Shown here: positions 43,850 to 55,604 of the stretch, piece by piece
Layout: each line of letters begins with the position of its first letter
Numbering within the stretch: position 1 is the first letter of the stretch
NCBI GenBank assembly: GCA_022410635.1
Contig: JAJVDF010000255.1
Span: forward strand, 62,001 to 126,000
Direction of reading: 5' to 3'
Origin: Tretioscincus oriximinensis
Lineage: Eukaryota; Chordata; Lepidosauria; Squamata; Gymnophthalmidae
DNA length: 64,000 bases
Translations under genes and position numbers: made by a program
The notes under the pieces: generated by a model
Databases searched by the model: none
Seen by the model: only the letters and a program-made list of their open reading frames with translations
What the model was told of the DNA's origin: nothing

Positions 43850-43945
43850 GATTTCAAAGAAATAGCCATGTTAGTCTTTATTCAGAAAGTCCATCAAAGG
43901 GGGCTTGTAGCACTTAGGAGACTAACAAGAAGGTAAGTCTACTTC
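43850..43945 (-). repeat. Penelope-like element terminus
   Basis: AGAAATAGCCATGTTAGTCT, AGAAAGTCCATCAAAGGGG and AGGAGACTAACAAGAAGG are the reversed terminal words of the Penelope-like family. Confidence 0.6.
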
Positions 43946-43949
43946 CAAA

Positions 43950-46250
43950 GACCTTTGCTCCAGAATGTTACTTAATTCTATGATTTTCTGCAGACTCTGG
44001 AAACAGCTCTTATCTTGCCTTTCCCTTCTGCCAGGCAAAGAATGTGAGCCCCTGGAGATATCTACATAATTGTGCATGCCTTCTTCATTGGTTTATTTCC
44101 TTTCTCTATATTTTATGCATTTCTGTTTCTTTGGTTGCTGACACATGAGGGGCTAAAAGGCAGATTTGCAGCCTATTTCGGNCTATCGGCAATTGCCTGT
44201 CTGCATGTATTGTGCATGAGGAACACGTGAGGGCAAGAGAGGAAGTTAGTCCCATCACATGATGTTTGAGACAAATCTGTCCTCCGTGTCACATATCTCC
44301 CCGTCCTGCTTATAGGTGGATCCCAATTGGCAGGCTGTTTGCATTCTGTGCATGAGATTTTGCACAGATTTGTAATTACAAATGTTTAGTGGATGTGCAA
44401 GCCTGCTAGATGTCGTTTGGGAATTTGGATCCTGTTCTGATGGGACTGGAGGTAATTTGCAGGCGAGCTCAGCTACTGGCTCTGTATGCAGACTTCTGTG
44501 CAACTGACTGCAGTTTGTGCAAATGGGCCAGCAAATCAGGTTTGTACGTTTGCCACCATGTGTGCACAACCTCATCTATGCACATTAGATGAAGGGAAAA
44601 GCGGGTTTAATGAGGGCTCCGCCATGAGAGCTGGGAAAATGAGCTTTCATTAAATCTGCATCATTGNAGGTTTCTAGCGAGTACATCGCTGACAACCCAA
44701 CATTGCATCTGCAGGAGCCGCCCGGATGGTGCTCCCATGCAGGCATTAATCCTGCATGTGTCTTCAGCTTTGTTGTTGCTCTTGTAAACTGCTGTGAAAT
44801 CTTCAGATGGATAAGGGACTAGAATATTTTCAAGATCCTCATACTGATCTGCCATTAAATATCCATAGCATTCACTCACTCACCCTTCTGCAGTATGAAA
44901 CAGCCCTCCTGTTTTTCGCAAGCACTGCACTCTGCCAACTCCTTCTAAGCAAATTCTGCCGTGTCGATAGATCTAGGTGTATTTCTTTTGATCCGAGGGC
45001 ATGTTATTAGAATGGAAATGTTATAGAGCATGCCAGGCAACTGTAGTGGGCTGTTCATCATGCGAATGAAAATGCTAATGCAAAAGACACTCTCGGTGTG
45101 CAGTGCAAACGTTGCAAATTAGTTGCGAGGCCCCTGACATGTGGTTATTTGTTTTGTAGTTCTTCCATGTTGCCTTTCTCTGCATGAAAGTCTGGGAAGG
45201 AGAGGCTCAAAACAGCAATGTGAAGCATCTTCGTAAACAGGAATTGAAATGTCTCACACACCAGTAGAAACCCAGACAGCACCTTGTTGTCAACTGGCTT
45301 CCTTTAAGCGCACTCAGGTACCTCCAGATTGGTACACAAGTGTCAGAAGCAACCAAGGGAGGATTGGAGGAGCTGGCTAGCATCTTTATCAGAACGATGA
45401 AGAATCTGCTGGCTTTAAGGAAAGGCAATTGGAAAGGGGATATTGCGTGTTGCTTTCTGTGAAATAGGAAAAATTGCACTAATGAAGTGTGAAGATCACA
45501 GTGAAATTAATTTAACTCTTTTCAGCAGCTTAATTCTTTGACCTCCCTACTACCGTCGCAAATACTGAGTCAATTCGCACTTGTTGCCTTGTGACAGGAT
45601 ATTGAATACACATAGAGCTATGTAATGCCTAATTCCACAGTCTCCTTCCCTGGACTGGAAATTTTGCAATACAAAAGACTAAGCTCAATACATATATATG
45701 TGGACCTTAGGCACAGATGGTGCATTATTCACTCCAAAAAAATCTGCCTTGAGAACATCAATGATTATCACTGCCCATAAATCGTACGTAATGCCTTCTT
45801 GGATTGTGATAACATTTTTAAGCAATAATTGCCATTGTATGCAACAGTTGTGACTGAAAGCAAGATGTTTCGTAAGATGATGTTGAGGGGGAAACTATTT
45901 GGAAAAAATGTTATTGTTGTAATAGTTGGGCACTTAGAAAAATGTTCCATGTGTGCATCTCCTGATACACCGTTGTTAAGATGTACATTTATACCATAAC
46001 TCTAAGAAAATCCCTCCACCGCTTGGAGATAGCAAATTGTTTTGATAAAAGTAGAATAATTTACAACAGGGTAAGTGGTCAAACTGAGATATTGCTACAC
46101 TCCCTGGTCCCTTAAAGAGACTCCCCTTTGGGTGCACAAAAAGTTCCCCCTAGCCCTTTGCTGTCTTACAAATGTCAATTACTGATACCCTGCTAACAGG
46201 ATAGTAAAAATCCAACTAATTGTGGGTATGTCCACAGAAGGTTAAAAGGA
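43950..46250. other. Unique-looking sequence
   Basis: No repeat recognised. The part from about 44600 to 45130 is non-repetitive and contains a POU-like ATGCTAATGCAAA (45072-45084). Confidence 0.35.
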
Positions 46251-46252
46251 AG

Positions 46253-46450
46253 GGGGTAGTTTGGTGTAATGGTTTGAATGCTGAACTTTACCTGGAAGTC
46301 TCCTGGTTCGATTCCATACTCCTCCATGAAGCTCACTGCGACACTTTGGGCCAGACACAGTTCTTTACAACTCTCTCAGTTCCACCTACTTCACAGGATG
46401 CCTATTTTGTAGGAAGTAACAAAAGCTACATGCACTGCAAGTGCTTCTAG
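46253..46450 (+). repeat. tRNA-derived SINE family B
   Basis: Head TTTGGTGTAATGGTTTGAAT (box A) and GGTTCGATTCC (perfect box B), body GAAGCTCACTGCGACACTTT and TCCACCTACTTCACAGGATG. Confidence 0.75.
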
Positions 46451-46454
46451 CCTG

Positions 46455-49400
46455 CTAACAATCCATTTCAAAGGTCCAAAGTAAATCACATTGCAGTCGG
46501 TGCAAGGGCCATGACAGTAGCAATGGAAGTGGGGTGGAAATGCCCACAAGTGCAAGCCATGGGGGAAGAACTGATGGAAAATGAAGCACGTGGTCTGCGT
46601 GGAAGTAGTCTATAAGTGCATTATCAAGGCATCGTGTGAACACATGGGAAAAGATGAGTGGGAAAATGTGTCTTATACCCTATCTATGCAGTAAAGTTAA
46701 ATTCTGTACCAGCCCTGGTTTGAACCAGCCAGAAACAGTCCAGATTAGAACCCTCAGAATTGTAATGGAAGGGTGAATAACTGGAGGAGCTCCGTAATTT
46801 TTATTGAAGCAAACTACATCTTATTCCTCTGCAAAATGCTGTTGTGAAGACCAAACAGGCTCTGTCAAGTGAAACATTGTAGAACATTCAGCATTTCTTC
46901 TGTTTGGTCCCAATTCCACAGCTCATGCTCAAAATTCAAAGTCCATTTTTTTTCCTGGGCAGAATGCTATTTTTGTGTATCCCAGTATGTGTTTGTGACA
47001 GTCTCAGCACAGTCCTAGTACAGAGGCCTGCTAGCCCGATATTTATTTATTCACTAGTCATTAAGCCCACAAATATAGGCGTGAGTTGCCTCGATGGGCA
47101 GTGTGGGTAGGTGGCATCAGGCTCTAGCAGGTGGGATGGGTTTCAGAGCGGGTAACAAAAATAAAAACAAAGCTCAAGTTAGATATGTTTAAAAACAATA
47201 ATATTATTGCAAGAAAATTAACTCCCAGCGCAGGTTTGATAAAAAGCAGAAGGACTTACTTGGTGTGGACAATTGCTCTCAAAGTTTGCTATATTGGAAA
47301 TAGTTACATTTATAAGACAACTATTTCCCCAGCAACACTGCAGGGCAAGCATCCAGACGGGTAAGTTCTTTTGCTCAGCAAATTCAGTTGCACTGCTGTC
47401 TGGGCAATTAGTGATTATTCTGCAATAATTTCTAGTCTGGAGTATCACCGGTCTGATCTTGTGGTTAGAATGTCAAGGTAGTTTCATGGCTAGAATGAAT
47501 TTTTCAATACGAATCTCCCCAGGGTAGGACCAACCCTCTAACAACCATGCTACTGAGCTGAAATGACTTTTTAAACGATAGTTAAAAGAGCACAAAAAGC
47601 CGGTTGTAGCAGCTCTGGGAATATAGAGTCAAAGGTTATCTTTAGTTGGATAGAGATTTACATGTAAACACTCCCTTTGCGTAAAAGTATCTGAACTGAA
47701 TATAGATATCCAAATTTGCTTTGGGAAACTGAGTGCCTTCAGAAGACAAACTAAAAGTATAGGAAATACAACAAGTATTGACCCAATATTAACAATCTAT
47801 TTCTTTTACTGAAAACTAGCAAGAGAACCTGCCATAGAATGCACTAACATGAAGGTGCTATATCCCTATTCGGGGATATAATGCAGAATAAAATCAGTGC
47901 AGAAAGGGCTTAATAGAAAAGAGACTTTTTTTTTTTTTTGCTTAAGGGTATGTAATGAATTAAGTCTGCTTCATCAGATGCGAGGAGTAAAAAGGCATCT
48001 AGACACAGACTTACAAGCTGTGTNTGTTAATAGCAATAAAAGTCAAAGTTGATCCAAAGTTGAAAAAAATCAGCAAGAAGCAGAATGTGTTGGACAACGG
48101 CTATGTGTCATGGCAAGTGGATCCTATGAAAGTAACTGCACAAGAGTGCTTTCCTCGTATCCACTGTTCCTGGCCCTCATCGAAGCCTCTTTCGCTTNAG
48201 GTTCATCCCTGCTCTCCCCTGGTTCACTCCACCCCAGTTCACCCCTGGTTTACACCCTGGCCACTCCATGTTCAGCTCTGTCAATGCAGCATCCAGATAC
48301 TCTCCACCTGGTATGCCAGACTAAAGCGGTATGCTCCGGTCCAGAATACTCCATTGACATGTGGAGCAGAGTCATCATGATGACACTACCAACACGATAG
48401 GAAAACTCCATGTGCCTGCAGTGCAGCCTTAGTCTAGGTCTAGTTTACCTAGCAAAGGAATCTCATAGGCCCTTAGGAACTAAGAACAAAAAGGTAGGCA
48501 GCAGGAACTTTCCTAGACCAGACCTCCTTGCTAGATAATCTTTGTTGAGCATTCAAAAACATGTTTTGCATGGAAATTTTCCTGTTTTAATGCTTTCTAC
48601 ACCTAGCCAAAAATATCAGGTAATGGAAATTGGAAATGTCTTNCTATCTGGGAGTCCCAATATTGTATGAGCTGCAACAGTTGACTACATGTGTAATCTG
48701 AAAGATTTTCTAGTGTGGGTAGTGGACTGGATCACTGACTACTTCTGGGCCTCTTATATTTACAACATAGGGTGGACAAGAAGGATCCCTTCCCTTCCTC
48801 CTCCTTTTATTGCACAAACGAGGGAACATAGAGAAGATTAACAAGGCCAAAATGGTGTCCTGTTTTAGTCTACTGGCGCGTTACAAAAAGGTATACTAAA
48901 TCATGGAGGCGTGTGAGTAGCACATCCCCATGGGTCACTAAATCCCAGGGGACTCACTTGGGTAATGCATTTTGGTATCCTCCACAAATGCTCTAAAGGA
49001 ACTCACCACGCTTTGATTCAGGACTTGGAATGGAATGCTTATTCCCAATTCACCCTGAAAAAAGATTCTTTGCCCCACAATATTCTTTTGCTGATCTTTT
49101 CCTAAATGGCCATGCCTGCAGCCACAGAGGTGAGAAGCCTTCCTGAGTATACAATGAAGCCTTCCTGAGTATACAATCCTTAACGGGATTACCAGGCTAC
49201 TGCAAGACACAAGCACAAGACAATGCAGAATCGCATANTGAGCATGCTCAGTANTTACTCCCTGGTTAGTCGTCTGTCTGTCCCACGTGGATTGAAAGGT
49301 TTTCTAATAGCTAGTCTGCAAAAGAATGAGGGTACGTATGCACGGACTCATGCAAGTCTGTTATTTTAACACATGCACTTACATGGCTATTTCTTTGAAA

Positions 49401-49920
49401 TTTACCAGCAAAAGACTTGAGAGGAGTACTTATTCGAATTACTTCACAAATTATTTAGCTTCACAATTTATTGAATTGTTCGTAGAATATGTTCTCTATT
49501 TACAGTGCACCCATGCAGTGAAATTACCCTTTGTGAAGTACATATTAACCTTTGGAATTTGGTATGATCCTNAAGCAGAGCATTTGGGGGGGAAATCCAG
49601 CAAAACTTAGCATCTGGATTTCCAGTCTTTAAAAATAAATAAATAAAAGCCCTTGTTGTTCTGTTCAGCAACTCCAAGTGACCCAGGCAGGTTGGCTTAT
49701 GCTTCCTCTTGGAAAAATCTGGCTTTGGTTTTGAGCTGGATTTACTATTCAGGAAAATTAGCCTGCAAACCAGATGGTGGAAATAGAGAACTGTGCATTC
49801 AAGGTTGATTTGTGGCATGCCTTAACATCCCCTGTTGAGGGAGCGTTCATGANAGCCCTTCAAGCAGAATAAGCAGCTATTCCTAGCTGCCTTCTATCAC
49901 TGACAAGGCTGCAAATGATT
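46455..49920. other. No recognisable feature
   Basis: About 3.5 kb without a recognised repeat. A hairpin TATATCCC-TATTC-GGGGATATA lies near 47861-47882, a T run at 47927-47939, and a 22-bp tandem duplication of AGCCTTCCTGAGTATACAAT at 49136-49178. Confidence 0.4.
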
Positions 49921-49921
49921 T

Positions 49922-50015
49922 CTAGCAAGGGGGTCTAGTAGCATCTTAAAGACTAACGGGAAAAAAGGTGGCAGTATGAGCTTTCATAGGCTACCATTCG
50001 TAGTGCTATTTCTGT
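49922..50015 (-). repeat. Penelope-like element terminus
   Basis: AGCAAGGGGGTCTAGTAGCA, CTTAAAGACTAACGGG and GAGCTTTCATAGGCTACC match the reversed 3' terminus of Penelope-like copies. Confidence 0.6.
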
Positions 50016-50019
50016 ATAT

Positions 50020-51840
50020 TGTGCAATTGTTCGTATACCTTCATTGCTTTTCTCATGAATTTGTTTACAGCCCCATGAAGCCCTGCTGTAAATTCCAGAT
50101 TTTGATTGCCTGATCAGTGTTCCTTCTGTCATTGGCTCCGGCTTTCCTTGATGCCAAGCTAGTAATTTCAAAAAACTTTCCTTTGAAAATCACTTATGGT
50201 TTGGAAGCTGCTAGAATTTTTTCTACTCATGATTGCTTTTTCCTGAGAAAAAGTAGTTTGTGGGTGCTCTAAAGCCTCCAATCTTGCTGCAGCAGGACAG
50301 GCAAACACAAGATCACAAGACAGGAATGGGTTCTTGCACAAGGCATGTCACAGTGCTACAGAGGGACTTCGTGCTATGGAGACTGCATAAAACTATTAGC
50401 CAGATAAACATACTTTCTAGGACTACCACTGCAAAATACCTACAATTACATTTGGTAGGTCTCCTGCAATCAGGCTATGATAACATGAAAAAATAGGATA
50501 CAAGCTAAAGGTTTATCCAGACACACCAAAAAGGAGTGGATTAAATCCAGTATAGAGGTGATAGCATCCATAAACTATGCTCTCTATAAATCCTCGTGAA
50601 ATGCCAGAAACCTTTTTTTCTTCCCAACAGCTTTTAATGAAGATTAGAACTGGGATAAAACCACTAATGTCCACACACTAATACTTCCTAAGCTGCTTTT
50701 GAGCAACTTTTTTCAGTGTGGTTTTTTCACAGATTGCCTCCACACACGTACCTTTGGAGTGCGTTTTAGGGCTAGTGTGGGCTATAGTCAGCTGCCCTCC
50801 TTCATGCACTTACCCCTGTTGTTGTAGAGAGCTACTTGGAAGGAACACAGCAACCATCATGTGGCAGCCATCGTGTTTCCCGATTGGCAGCTGGGTGGCT
50901 CCTCTTGTGGGATTCCACATGCCTCCTCACCATGGGTGCGAAAGGCCTAAACTTCTTTGTGCCGCATGCAGCAGTGGAAGCGACTGGCTCCACTGCAGAG
51001 CTATGAGAAAACCCGGCCCTATGGAGCTTTCTAGTGCAATCAGCTAGAGGCATGGTTCTGTATTGGGGGGCTGCTTGGATGTCACTCCCACCCAGGTAAG
51101 TATCTGCTGTGTGGATGCAGCCACAGTCAAACTTACTTCTTCGAATGCATAAAGAGCCTTGGTAGAAATTCTAATCTAGACTAACACAGCTACTTTTTCA
51201 TATACTGCCTGCAAACAGATTCTGAAGAGGCAGAATTTATCTGGGGCAGATGTCAGAACAGCTATGGATAGCCCCCGAGAGAATCAAGGGTAAGCAGGAT
51301 TTAGATAATGGCTCTTTGACCNCTGTGCCTTATTCTGGATTGTATCATCGAATAGAAACCTGCCATGCGTTTGTTATCACAGACTAAGACAGACCCTGCC
51401 TAATGTTTGCTGTAGTCTACACTATAATACAGATAGTATCCCTATTCCAGAATAAGACCCAGGGGGAAAAAATCCATAAGTAGGAACGAAACATCAAATG
51501 CAGCCCACTATTTATTTTGAAATTGTACTTTTGGATTCATTACTTTTGTCAAAGAAAAGGCCTGGGAGCAAAGGCTTGGGGAAGGCAACTTTAAAATCAG
51601 ACTTCAACTTCAATAAATATTTCCTGAATTCATTGGCCCTGCATATTGTTTACATCTGTGAAACTTAAGCACCTGATAATCAAAAAAGTTGTTCTAATAT
51701 TCCCATGGATATTTCCCCCTCTCTATTTCCAGAGGAAGTATTAAATAGCACTGGCTGCTTGAGAAAGAGGAATTGAGAGAGGTTCCTTTATAGTGCAAAT
51801 ATAAATACTTGTGGGAGTGATGTTGAAGCAAGGCCAGGAA
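50020..51840. other. Mostly unassigned
   Basis: A short Penelope-terminus-like piece (CTAGACTAACACAGCTACTT) lies at 51173-51205. Nothing else recognised. Confidence 0.4.
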
Positions 51841-51844
51841 CAGT

Positions 51845-51990
51845 CTGGTATTGGGTATTTATTTATACTTATTTATCTACATGCTTATCCTGCTCTGCAC
51901 CTCCAGGTTACAGAGCGTGTTGCAAGGCAGATCAGCGACATTAAACCAGAGGAATAAAAACCTTCTAAAATGTCAGAATAATAATTACAG
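51845..51990 (-). repeat. L2-type 3' tail, reversed
   Basis: GGGTATTTATTTATACTTAT and TATCCTGCTCTGCACCTCC are a reversed LINE/SINE tail. Confidence 0.45.
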
Positions 51991-51994
51991 TACA

Positions 51995-52490
51995 CTACAC
52001 AAAAGGTAAAATGCAAATGATTGTTCAGCCAAAGGTCTGAAGTTAAAAAGTGGACACTACACTTGAAGATTGTTTCAGANGGGAGTTATACAGCAGGAAA
52101 TCTTTCAGTGGGAGCATGAAAGTCTTGGGTATTTGAGTCTTGTCTGCATATGCAAAGTGATTGTAAAATATTTGTAGTGTCACTTCCATGGCAGTCCCGG
52201 AAGTGATGTCACTCTGGGCGCCATTCTCAGAAGCAGGAACCAGAAGTGTCATCATTTGTGATGCCACTTCCGGCCCTGGTGCACCCCCTGCACATTGCTA
52301 TATGAGAATTCGTGCTTTGTATGGGAGTGGACAATCTGTTGAAATGTATGAGATTCTCATACAATTCCCACCATAGTGCAGAATTCACTAGATCGCTGAC
52401 TGGCTCTTTCTGGCTGCTGGGCACATGTGATGCCAGGCTTAAAACTATCTACCTAGTTGCTACCAAACCCAGTTCATGATTTTAACACTT
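51995..52490. other. Unassigned; inverted ETS-like sites
   Basis: Two CCGGAAGTG words face each other: 52197-52205 forward and 52265-52273 reversed. The first overlaps a CRE-like TGATGTCA (52204-52211). The flanks are partly complementary, so this may be a decayed fold-back repeat. Confidence 0.3.
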
Positions 52491-52494
52491 ATTT

Positions 52495-52869
52495 TATTTA
52501 TTTATACTTTTTTGCCATCCTATACCTGAAGGTTTCAAGGTGGCCAACAATAAAAACAAAAATACAAAATTGGAATATTAAAACAGTGTCTGAAGGCAGG
52601 AAGAAAACGGCATTCCTTCAACCAAAGGCNAAGTTAAAGAGGTGCATCTTCAAGGATCTTCTAAAAGAACACAGTGACGGTGACTGACACACCTCAGGGG
52701 AGAGTCTGGGGATACCCACCATGAAGGCCCTGCCCTGAGTTCCCACTTCATGTGCTGTTGAGAGGAGTGAAAAAAACAGGAAGGCTTCCCCTGCAGATCT
52801 TAAGGCATGGGCAGGTTGAAATGGGAGAAAGCGTTCCTTTAGGTATCCCAGAACCAAGTTATTTAGCAC
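52495..52869 (-). repeat. L2-clade LINE, left part, split by LTR
   Basis: On the minus strand the translation reads NNLVLGYLKERFLPF, then GRAFMVGIPRLS and SLCSFRRSLKMHLF, the L2 C-terminus. The 3' end and an AATAAATAAAT tail follow towards 52495. The coding sequence stops at 52869, where an LTR was inserted, and resumes at 53639. Confidence 0.75.
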
Positions 52870-53638
52870 TGTGATGGAATAGATCTCAAGCCTTGCCCTC
52901 AGCTCTAAGATCTTCCCATTTGTGTGTGGTTCCTCAAAATTCAATAGCATGTCTCCAAAATAATCCAAACCAGGATTACAAAAATAGAAATTTATTGTAG
53001 CAAAGCAAAGAATAATTCAGCAGTTTGTAACAGTTCTAAAAGAACGGCTTCTTGCATTACAGTTCATAAAAGTAAAAGCAAAGCAAAGGAAGTAATAAGA
53101 CAAACTGCAGCTAATCCATTCATTAGGATCATCAAAGCATACATCTTAATAGACAAGAAATCAAAAATTGGTTACATCAAAGGTTTGAAACCACAAACCC
53201 TGTAACCAGGAGCATAGCAAATAGTAGTAAAAGGAAGATCAATAGTAAAGAATAGAATGAGTGAATTATTGCTCTTCAACATGGGCTTTTCAATACTTCT
53301 TCCTTCTATCATCCCTCCTTTTTCAGCTGTTGTCAATCAAATACTTAATGCTTCTGCAATCCTTGGCTCCAGGTGCAAGATAAGGCAAACTGCCAATTCG
53401 ATGTTTCTTAAAGTTACCAGCACACTCTTATCTCGTCGTTCTCAAGGTTTCCAGAAGCATCTCTGCATGCCCACATTAACTCCGTTTTTCTTCCCAAGTT
53501 GGTAACCAAAACAAGTAAACATTAATGAGCGGACATTCTTTGCAGATTCTCTCATGGTCATTCTACTGTATACAGTTTCTCACAATCTTATAACCTTAAT
53601 ATGGCTGCTGTTATGCCAAGTGCGTTTTCCGCATTACA
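52870..53638 (-). repeat. Solo LTR
   Basis: A 769-bp segment with TG...CA ends (TGTGATGG and GCATTACA on plus), flanked by an exact 5-bp duplication AGCAC (52865-52869, 53639-53643). It interrupts an L2 coding sequence, and removing it restores that frame. The minus orientation is suggested by a polyadenylation word AATAAA about 120 bp from its 3' end (minus strand of 52991-52996). No internal retroviral or Gypsy coding region is present, so it is a recombination remnant. The lineage (ERV or Gypsy) cannot be told from the LTR alone. Confidence 0.82.
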
Positions 53639-53890
53639 AGCACCATATTAGTTAAATTTAACACTTTGAATTGAGCTTGGTAGCAGATTGGTAGCAAGTG
53701 CATTGCTTTCAACACTGTCGTGATATGTGTCTGACCAGCAGTTTAGNTGCTGCATTCTGCACCAACCGCAGCTTCCGAACCATTTTGAAGGGCAGCCCCA
53801 TATAGAGTGCAATACAGTAGTCCAATCTGGAAGTTATCAGAGCACAGATTTCTGTGGTCAGACCATCCCTACTTAGAACATTGACTTACA
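53639..53890 (-). repeat. L2-clade LINE, right part
   Basis: The minus strand encodes LYMGLPFKMVRKLRLVQNA, a diagnostic L2 reverse-transcriptase stretch, and a QFKVLNLT block next to the LTR. It is the upstream half of the split L2 copy. Confidence 0.78.
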
Positions 53891-53924
53891 GGCCCTAAAT
53901 TGCTTGGTCCCCTAATATCTATTG

Positions 53925-54005
53925 GGATGGTTTAATGAATCCTGCGTTGAGCAGGGGGTTGGACCCAATGACCCTGGAAGTCCCTTCTAACTCAACGATT
54001 CTATC
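53925..54005 (+). repeat. CR1 LINE 3' terminus
   Basis: GGGATGGTTTAATGAATCC, GAGCAGGGGGTTGGACCCAA and CAACGATTCTATC. A very short, 5'-truncated CR1. Confidence 0.75.
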
Positions 54006-54007
54006 TA

Positions 54008-54235
54008 AAGGAGCGCCTTCTCCCATACATGTCTTCCGGCACTCTTGTTGGTACTACTACCCCTTCAACAGTTAAGATGTGTGGATGTAGAAGCCTTTTC
54101 AGACATAGTCCCAAGGTCATGGAATAGTCCCTTCTCTGAGATGCACCTCTTTACACTGTTATTAACGTCATCCCTTTCAATTCAGGAACTCTTGCTGTTT
54201 TAATTATCCATTTAATCTATTTTCATGCTTTTCTT
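54008..54235 (+). repeat. L2-clade LINE fragment
   Basis: AAGGAGCGCCTTCTCCCATA and CCCAAGGTCATGGAATAGTC match the GYLKERL and RLWNSL coding words. Broken frame. Confidence 0.5.
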
Positions 54236-54440
54236 TTTTCTTTTTTTTAATATTTTTATTATTATATCCACATTGATATTATAATTCCATTATACAGTAG
54301 ATCCCTTCCCACCCACCCCTGTTATTTACATTATNTTATACAGGGAAGTTACATGCAATCATCCTTATTGTTACATATTATACACAATATAAATTTTATA
54401 TCTTCTGTCTTGAGCTAGTGTTTGCCTCAGTAAATATCTA
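54236..54440 (-). repeat. L1-like 3' end, reversed
   Basis: It opens with a T run and TTTTTATTATTATATCC, then AT-rich sequence with CCCTTCCCACCCACCCC, as in reversed L1 3' ends. Tentative. Confidence 0.35.
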
Positions 54441-54503
54441 TTTTCATGCTTTTCTGTTGTCCTGCCCTGAGATTTTCATGTATAAGAAGAGAGATGAGTT
54501 AAA

Positions 54504-54573
54504 TATACTGCTCAAAACAGGAAAGTAACTCTTCAGCCTCGTACTGTTCCCTTAGTTTTTTGAGCAGTGTATA
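54504..54573. mobile_element. Tiny Tc1/mariner-type relic
   Basis: TATACTGCTCAAAA at the left and TTTTTTGAGCAGTGTATA at the right are inverted and match the ends of a well-known vertebrate Tc1-like family. The inner bases CTGTTCCCTTAG also fit its terminal repeat. Only 70 bp remain, so almost the whole element, transposase included, is deleted. Confidence 0.6.
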
Positions 54574-54776
54574 CAGATGGATAGAGAGATAAGAGTTGCC
54601 ACGTCTGGCAACCCAAAATCTGAGCATCTCCCACCTTTATATAAAGATTTGTCTCTTTATTTAAGACACAAGGAAAAACAAAAACTTTGCTTTGAATCCT
54701 TCCACAGGTAGGAATCCAAAATTCCCAATTGGCCAATATTCCCCTTCCTGACAGCAGAATTTGCTTTCTGAGAGGG

Positions 54777-54850
54777 ACATAAGAATGCAAGAGATCACTG
54801 CAGGATCTGGCCACAGTCCAAGTTGTCCAGCATCCAGCATCAGGCCATCA
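54777..54850 (-). repeat. CR1 LINE terminus, reversed
   Basis: GGGACATAAGAATGCAAGAG, TGCAGGATCTGGCCACAG and GTTGTCCAGCATCCAGCATC. Confidence 0.6.
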
Positions 54851-55157
54851 ATTGTGTGTGGGCATCTCAAGTAAAAAAAAAGAGGCTAAAGTCATCAACT
54901 GGTACATGATTTCCTTTAAATGCCCTTTAGAGGCATTCTGCCTGTCCCCCAAATTCAGAGATGTTCCTAAGTATCACTTCTAGTACCCATTGATACACCT
55001 TCATCTGAAGAACTAGCCTTGCATGCATATGGATGCAACCTAAGTGTGAACAGGTTGAGAACTGCTGAATTCCCAGGCCATCCTAAGATGGACTATGACG
55101 TGTGACTGTACTCAAACACAAAAAATCCCCAAACAAAAGAAAACCAGAAAAGCCAAC

Positions 55158-55600
55158 TAAAGTCCCCAATTTCAGAGAAATAGCCATGTTAGTCTAGTAG
55201 AAAGTCTAGTAAAGGAGCTAGTAGCACTTTGAAACTAACTTGAGAAAAGTGGGTGGCAGAAGCTTTCGTAGACAAGTCTACTTCTTCAGATGCTGAGGGA
55301 CTAATGTCAGGGTCAGGTATTTATAGAAAACTGTGTATGGGAGATGACAAAGCATATGCAAATGTGATAAGGTGATGAACTGCAGGTTAGAAAAACAAGT
55401 GAATAGCAGAAACTAATCCTCTCACGTGAAAAAGTCCCTGGGGCAACAAGAGGCAATATCTGGTAGTAAATCAATCAAATACTTAATAGGTTACATAAAA
55501 ATGTATAATTGGCCAGGAAACCATTATCTTTGTTAAGTCCTTTGTTGATGGCTTGGAACTTATGAATGTATTCAAGTTCTGCTGCTAAAGTCTCCAAAAA
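55158..55600 (-). mobile_element. Penelope-like element, 3' part
   Basis: Reversed terminus AGAGAAATAGCCATGTTAGT, AAGTCTAGTAAAGGAGCTAG and AGACAAGTCTACTTCTTCAG. Towards 55600 the C-terminal coding words (ATAATTGGCCAGGAAACCAT, AAGTTCTGCTGCTAA) appear in reverse. It is the closest relative of the 42.5-kb copy but lacks its inverted start. Confidence 0.75.
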
Positions 55601-55604
55601 CAAC

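Noticed and set aside
43540..43850. A link between this stretch and the inverted repeat arms
   Set aside because: No similarity to the left flank of the other arm beyond 41186 was visible.
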